From the NCBI GenBank assembly GCA_022376515.1, contig WTXI01000002.1:1426001-1490000 (forward strand): a stretch of DNA of 64,000 bases. The letters are read 5' to 3'. Source of the stretch: Lactifluus volemus (lineage: Eukaryota > Basidiomycota > Agaricomycetes > Russulales > Russulaceae). Positions 58,998 through 64,000 of the stretch are shown here, one piece after another. Position 1 is the first letter of the stretch. Each line of letters begins with the position of its first letter. The notes beneath the pieces are model-generated. The model saw only the letters and a program-made list of their open reading frames with translations, was not told where the DNA came from and searched no databases. Both the position numbers and the translations under genes were made by a program.

Positions 58998-59319
58998 TAC
59001 AGGGTAGTGAGCCGAGACGAAAGAGCCGGTTAGATTGCCTTGAGATATCGGATAACAAGATAAATATGACGTAATTTTACCGAAGTTGACCACGTGGTTG
59101 CTGGTTTTCCACGTGGCTGCAATGCAATGCTGGTGACTTGGCAGGGGAAGACTGGAATTACAGCCCTGATGCTCCTCAGCGTCTCGGTCACTCACGGATA
59201 GTTGCGACTGTTTTTTCTATTGGGCGCTATTCTGAGCTAGTAGTTTTGAGTCGCTGTTCCCACCCTCAAACCGTCTTCTTTCACTCTAATTACACACCCC
59301 GCTCGCGCTTGTTGGGCGA
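58998..59319. other. Intergenic region upstream of the IST1-TBC gene
   Basis: This 322-bp region contains two close copies of ccacgtgg-type E-box-like palindromes (about 59090 and 59110). It is presumably the promoter of the gene starting at 59320. No coding exon was recognised. Confidence 0.45.
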
Positions 59320-62300
59320 ATGATCATATGGGATCAAACGAGGGCGAAAGTATGTGACTTTTTTGCACCTTAGGGAACTGCTATTCGAGAGACTACCATA
59401 CAATTTAGGCCCATTTCCGCCTTACCGCCCAACGGTTAGGCCAGCTTAGGGGCCGCAAAGATGCACAAGGACAAGTCATTGGCAGGGATATATCTATACT
59501 TCTTCAGCAACGTAACGAAGTCCTGGCCCGTGCGAAGGCTCAGAAGTTGATGCAGGAAGAAATCATGGGAAACATATTAGAGAACTTAGAGATGCAAATA
59601 GGTGTTCTTCTCGATCGATTTTCCGACGTGGAAGGGTACGTGGACAAATTCATACCTACCCACCGCCTTCATAAAGCACTTGTGCGGTATTTCGCAGAGG
59701 TAACTTGAATCCCATGGTCGTGGAAGCAGCATCTACTATCATCTTTGCTGCACCACATGTCGATTCCAAAGGTATGATACCTCTACACTGCTTCAAGGCG
59801 GTTTCAAATTACTACATTTTTAGACTTGCTAACTTGCCGCGAGTTGCTTGGGGTTCGCCTGGGACCACATTTCCTTCATGCGGCCAGCACGAACAGAGAT
59901 CATCATGTATCAGTGCAGGTCGGTCTAAATTTTATCCTGTAGGTGATATGTGGGTTGACGCTTTACTAAAGGTTGTCCAAGCGCTATCCACTCCCCCCGC
60001 CTCGGCTGCAGACATGCATGCCTATCTTGCAGGCATCGCACGCTCATATAATATTCAATGGACCCCAGAATACGGACCCAGAGATGTGTCAGTTGTCTCA
60101 GCAGAGTTTCATTGCCTCTCTGCTAATGCCCTATTAGCCTAAGTGCATTTTCCGAAGAATTGGACAAGTCAAGTGACACACCAGCAGTTGATATGTCTCG
60201 TCTGAGGAAGCTCTGTGCTTATGGTAGGTACATTTTGGTCGTCTCTATCACCTTTCCACTTAGCCCTCGACAGGAATCCCAGATTCTCCTTCTTGGCTGC
60301 GGCCTCGAATTTGGAGGTGAGAACCTTGCGGGCGCCACGTTTCACAATAACATACGTTTGACAGGTTATTGTTGGGCACGCTACCGACTCTCAAAGCGTC
60401 GTGGGAAACAGAAGCACGAAAACATAGGGAACACTACTACGTCCGTACAACCCACTTCACTTTACTGGCTGGTATTCTTACGACGAGGATGGTGGTTGCA
60501 GGATCTTGTGCGCCGCTTGCTTGAGCCATTTTCCAGTCTTCCTCCCCCGACATCGCCTCCAGCTCCTCTCGATGTCGCACTTACTACTGCCATTAAGGAC
60601 CTGTTCCGCGTCCCAGCTGGTCTCTTATCTAGTCTGGAAGAAGAGCCAGAAAGTTTTGAAGATTGTCCTTTAGACCCTAGTGCCGACGAAAAGACCAAAC
60701 TATCATGCTCTACCAATTTGGACATCCGGCTCAAGGCTATTGGTCAAGGCAATAACGATTTCAATGATCTCTCCGAAATTCGTGTCGAAGGTGATGCAGA
60801 CGTGACCCCAGAAATATCTGTGACATCCCCGGGTTCCGCGCCATCCCGAACACTCATACCTTCTCACTCTTTCAACACGGCAGGTGTGCACCCTAAGCAT
60901 GCCTCCGCTCTCATACGCCTATTATACATCCATTCTTGCTTGAATCCAGCTAATGATTCACCTCACATGGCCTCCTTGCTGATTCCCCTGTATTCTGTGC
61001 TTCTTCAAGAGGTGGAGTCACCTGATGTGGTTCACGTAGAGGCAGATACATTCTGGCTTTTCGAAGCCATGGTGGGGGAGTTTGCAGAGCTTGAGGGCGA
61101 AAACGGTGAAAATGAATGGATGCGCCGTTTTAGCGAGCGACTTGCGTGGGCTGACCCAGAATTGTCAGCAGATCTAGTAAGTTTGGCCTCGATGCCGAGA
61201 AAGTCCTTCTAATCCTCCACATTTAAGCGTTCAAAAGGTCTTGACCCAGGACTGCCGCATTACTCTTAGTACGGACTCTGGTTGACATACCAATAATTCG
61301 CTGACCCCACCTTATTCAGTCGATGGCTTGCACCTCTATTCACGCAGACGCTACCACTTCCATCTCTTCTGTCCGTATGGGACGCGTTGTTCTCTTGCCC
61401 CATGGTAACTCGAGAATCATCACCCAAACTTGATGCCCTACTCGACATTGGCACTAGTATGTTGATTCGTATAAGGGATCAACTTTTCCTGTATGCCAAT
61501 AACGATCATCTGTCTCTTCCTCTTCTGACATGCATTAGTCTCGGAAAGGCTGGGAGACACTCACCGGGCCTTTGGGCTCAGGAAACTCGCTTTTCGGTCC
61601 TCCATCGTCATTGCGAGCGCGGGAACTCGACGATGCCTTCATAGAGGGCATGGCTCTCCTGCAGATGTACCCGCTAGAGTCTGCAGGTGGCATCGATAGT
61701 ATCCTTCAAACAGCCGTGGAACTCAGGAGGCGAAGGGGAGTTGGAGGCAGTAAAGACTAACACATTTGGGTCACGGTTCCGTGACACAATCCGGAGGGGT
61801 TTCACCTACCAGAGCGCCTCCGAGTCACGGCAACCTTCGCCAGATCCGTCTGAGAGTCCGGAAGAGGGATCATGGGGTGAAAGCGACGAAGGACAGACAC
61901 ATCCTGACGATATTGCATCCTCAACACCAAGCCTCACATCGCGACTAGCCAATGCTTTCTGGCTGGGAATAACAAATCAAAGCGCGATGGAAGCACCACC
62001 TTCTCCCGTATCTCCCCTACCTTCGTCTCCGGCGTCACCTTTACCTCCACCTTCTCCCGCATTACCCATACCACCGCCTCCTTCGAGTTCCCCACTCCCT
62101 CCTGTTACCCCATTATCGCCCACTACTACATCTTTTTGGGGTTATGCCGAAAAACTCAGAGATTCGGATACGGCTGCCTCCCTTGCGAAGGTTAGCACGA
62201 ATTGGAGGGTAAAGGCAATGGAAGCGTGGAGTCATCGGTCATCGACATCGACATCGACATCGCCCTCCCTCAGCCCTTTATCACAGGCCAGGAACGAAAC

Positions 62301-63661
62301 TGATTCAACAGGTCACAAGCCCTCGCGAGAACTTGCCAATGCCCGCCGCGTGGGATCGTTGTCTGACCCGTTTCACAACGAAGCATACGCTCCACCCCCT
62401 CGCCCGGCTTACTTCCGTCCGCCGCGTGATAGCATGCTTCCGCAACCCAGAAGAAGCTTCCCGTCATCACCTCCGCCCACGGATTCAGGCGATGACACGC
62501 CGTCAACGCAAGCGAAAGGGCTAAGAGACTCCCTTGCATCTCTTAAAGGGCTAGTTACCGCGACTTCCGAGAAATCATCCCCAAAATCTGGGCCAGGCCA
62601 CTTCTGCTTAACTCGTCTTCCTTGCTTACAAAATCGACAGCAACGCCTTTACCCACCCCTCGCATGAGCGACTCGACGTCCTCCATCACCCATCCTGCGT
62701 CCGAGATAGCGAGAAAGATACGACGCCATGAAAGCCAATCGGGATGGGAGTCTGATTCGGCGACAGAGAGTCGTATCGTTCCTCTCAATCGCCATTCAAT
62801 ATCTCCCATGGCGCCTCAATTCCACTTGTCTCGCAGTCGGCGGTCACAATCTTCCTCATCCGAAAAGATCGTCTCTGGACAAGATCTAGTTTCGAGCCGC
62901 GGGTTGATTTCACCCTCCGCACGCAGCGAGGGATCGGTGGGTCGGCACTGGGGTAGGATTGATGTTGAATCAGATTCTCCCATAACTCTCCCTTCTTCAC
63001 CTCCTTTACCTACACCGCCACCCCCATTCGCCGCCTCGATAGTTCCCGCGGTGTCTGACGCCGATCCTCAGCGTAACTCACAGTTATCTCCGAGTCAAGC
63101 CTTAGCGCTCCTGCCTTGGAAGCCCCGAGCCAAGCCAGAAAATTAGCTCGGAAGAAAACCCCCCCACCATCTCGGCCCGCTTACACGTCAGACTCTGCGC
63201 CAGATTCGCTGCCACCGAGCCCGCGATTGAGATCCAAACGCTCGCCACATCTTGCGAAACTACACGTTCATAAGAGTGAACCACCTGAAGTCCCGAATAC
63301 ATTGGCTCTGCCAGTATTACTCGATGACCACGACAATTCTGTGACTCCTCGCGCAAGTGCTTTCCATGAAGTCAATGAGGAGAACTCTATGTCCTCCGGC
63401 TCCCCCATGTCTCCCGCTCCACTGCCCTTAAGAACGAGGAAAGTGTCAAGTGAGGGACGCAAAGCGCATGGGGACATCCCTGAGACTCGTACTCGACAGA
63501 TTCCATCTATAAATCACTCCCCTAGAGCGCGGAAAGTCTCAGAACACAGGTTAGTCAAGCGTGCAGAAAGTGGGGCTGAGGAAGGCGATGATGAAGGATA
63601 CGATGAACTTTTGAGCGCGTACGAGAGCGAGGACAGTGTGGTTCATCGTGTGGTATACTGA
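59320..63661 (+). CDS. Predicted IST1-TBC fusion: ESCRT-III regulator joined to a RabGAP-like domain
   Basis: Part 1 (59320-60087) is an IST1 domain: MIIWDQTRAK, AHFRLTAQRLGQLRGRKDAQ, RDISILLQQRNEVLARAKAQ, LEMQIGVLLDRFSDVEG, MVVEAASTIIFAAPHVDSK, and VVQALSTPPASAADMHAYLA. Intron 60088-60137 (GTCAGT to TTAG, branch-like GCTAAT) joins it in frame to part 2, a TBC domain: LRKLCAYGIPDSPSWLRPRI, LLLGTLPTLKASWETEAR, DLVRRLLEPFSSL, ALIRLLYIHSCLNPAN, EADTFWLFEAMVGEF, and YRWLAPLFTQTLPLPSLLSV. A Ser/Pro-rich tail of about 600 residues follows. Four single-base frame breaks lie at 61591-61594, 61736-61739, 62579-62582 and 63116-63117. If the weaker donor at 60086 is used instead, IST1 stops alone at about 60174 and TBC could start at the ATG at 60193. 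Confidence 0.72.
62241..62262 (+). repeat. Short ATCGAC hexanucleotide repeat inside a coding region
   Basis: About three and a half copies encode a Ser-Thr alternation in the disordered tail of the TBC protein. It is a small in-frame microsatellite, likely variable in length between strains. Confidence 0.6.
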
Positions 63662-64000
63662 ACTGTTTTCCAGTCGTTGTTTACGTCGCTCTTACGTTCT
63701 ACACGTGTATAGTCTGGACACGCTCCCAAAGAGTTGCTGCGTAGAAGTTTTACATGCTTATAATACTCCCCGCACGTCTTCTATGCCATTATTACACAGG
63801 TACTTATGGACACCATGATATACTTCGATTAATACTGGGAAGTGGGGTAGCAGATTCTAGGAAAGTAATCAGTACGTTTTGAGTGGACATAGGAGATTCA
63901 CCTTACCTCAAATGCAACCTCGACGTGTTGCTGGCCTCGACGGGAGTAGAGGACAGCAAGATAGTATCGCACGTCCCACCTTCGCAGTCCTTCGTTAATT
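63662..64000 (-). CDS. Possible partial gene at the right edge
   Basis: On the minus strand, 63907-64000 is open and reads LRRWDVRYYLAVLYSRRGQQ then HVEVAFE, followed by a good 5' splice site (GTAAGG at 63906-63901). This looks like an internal exon of a gene that begins beyond the window. I do not recognise the protein, and the downstream exon is not resolved. The remainder of the stretch holds the 3' end region of the TBC gene. Confidence 0.35.

Noticed and set aside
1143..63117. Programmed frameshifting or mass pseudogenisation as the explanation for the frame breaks
   Set aside because: Breaks occur in unrelated essential genes, at homopolymers, with no slippery heptamer plus pseudoknot, and the proteins remain conserved on both sides.
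1..64000. tRNA, rRNA, CRISPR arrays, terminal inverted repeats of a DNA transposon, LTR pairs
   Set aside because: By eye I found no tRNA B-box with a matching A-box, no spaced repeats, and no long terminal repeats. A dedicated scan (tRNAscan-SE, RepeatMasker) could still find weak cases.

Overview
This is nuclear DNA from a filamentous fungus, most likely an agaricomycete basidiomycete. Genes are densely packed on both strands. Nearly every gene is cut by many short GT-AG introns of about 45-60 bp. Gene content (SAR1, UBC9, SKP1, PRE2, SNU13, ATG15, UTP21) and families typical of mushroom genomes (HNH-domain proteins, DUF3074, a long Zn2Cys6 regulator) point the same way. I see no bacterial-style operon, CRISPR array, rRNA or tRNA gene. 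All gene spans below include introns. Exon joints were placed by eye from reading frame and splice signals.

Layout. 1-9.8 kb: methionine aminopeptidase 1, a small unrecognised protein with a CxxC motif, a glycerol-3-phosphate acyltransferase divergent from a tail-anchored inositol 5-phosphatase, and a GMF/cofilin-like protein. 9.9-16.5 kb: GPI14, SAR1, the autophagic lipase ATG15 and guanine deaminase. 17-28.6 kb: an unknown disordered protein, mRNA guanylyltransferase, SKP1, mitochondrial L27, a DUF3074 protein, a glutamine-synthetase-like enzyme, a WDR53-like WD40 protein and a Tim17-like membrane protein. 28.8-46.6 kb: UTP21, SRP receptor beta, an unknown multi-pass membrane protein, phosphopantetheine adenylyltransferase, a DHHC palmitoyltransferase, a Zn2Cys6 transcription factor and a LIM protein. 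47-54.4 kb: a Sac phosphatase with a C-terminal hSac2-like region, proteasome beta-5, UBC9 and SNU13. 54.4-64 kb is the most unusual part: an HNH nuclease gene bracketed by a short imperfect direct repeat, a retropepsin-like protein without the catalytic Asp, a four-helix membrane protein, and a gene that appears to fuse an ESCRT-III regulator (IST1) to a TBC RabGAP-like domain.

Most genes are single-copy housekeeping genes: secretion and membrane lipid handling (SAR1, SRP receptor beta, GPI14, acyltransferase, two phosphoinositide phosphatases, DHHC enzyme, IST1-TBC), ubiquitin/SUMO/proteasome (SKP1, UBC9, PRE2), and RNA biogenesis (capping enzyme, UTP21, SNU13). Several pairs share very short divergent promoters (60-136 bp).

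A technical point runs through the window. At least a dozen genuine-looking ORFs carry a single-base frameshift, almost always one base missing from a short homopolymer. This looks like residual long-read consensus error, not a set of pseudogenes.
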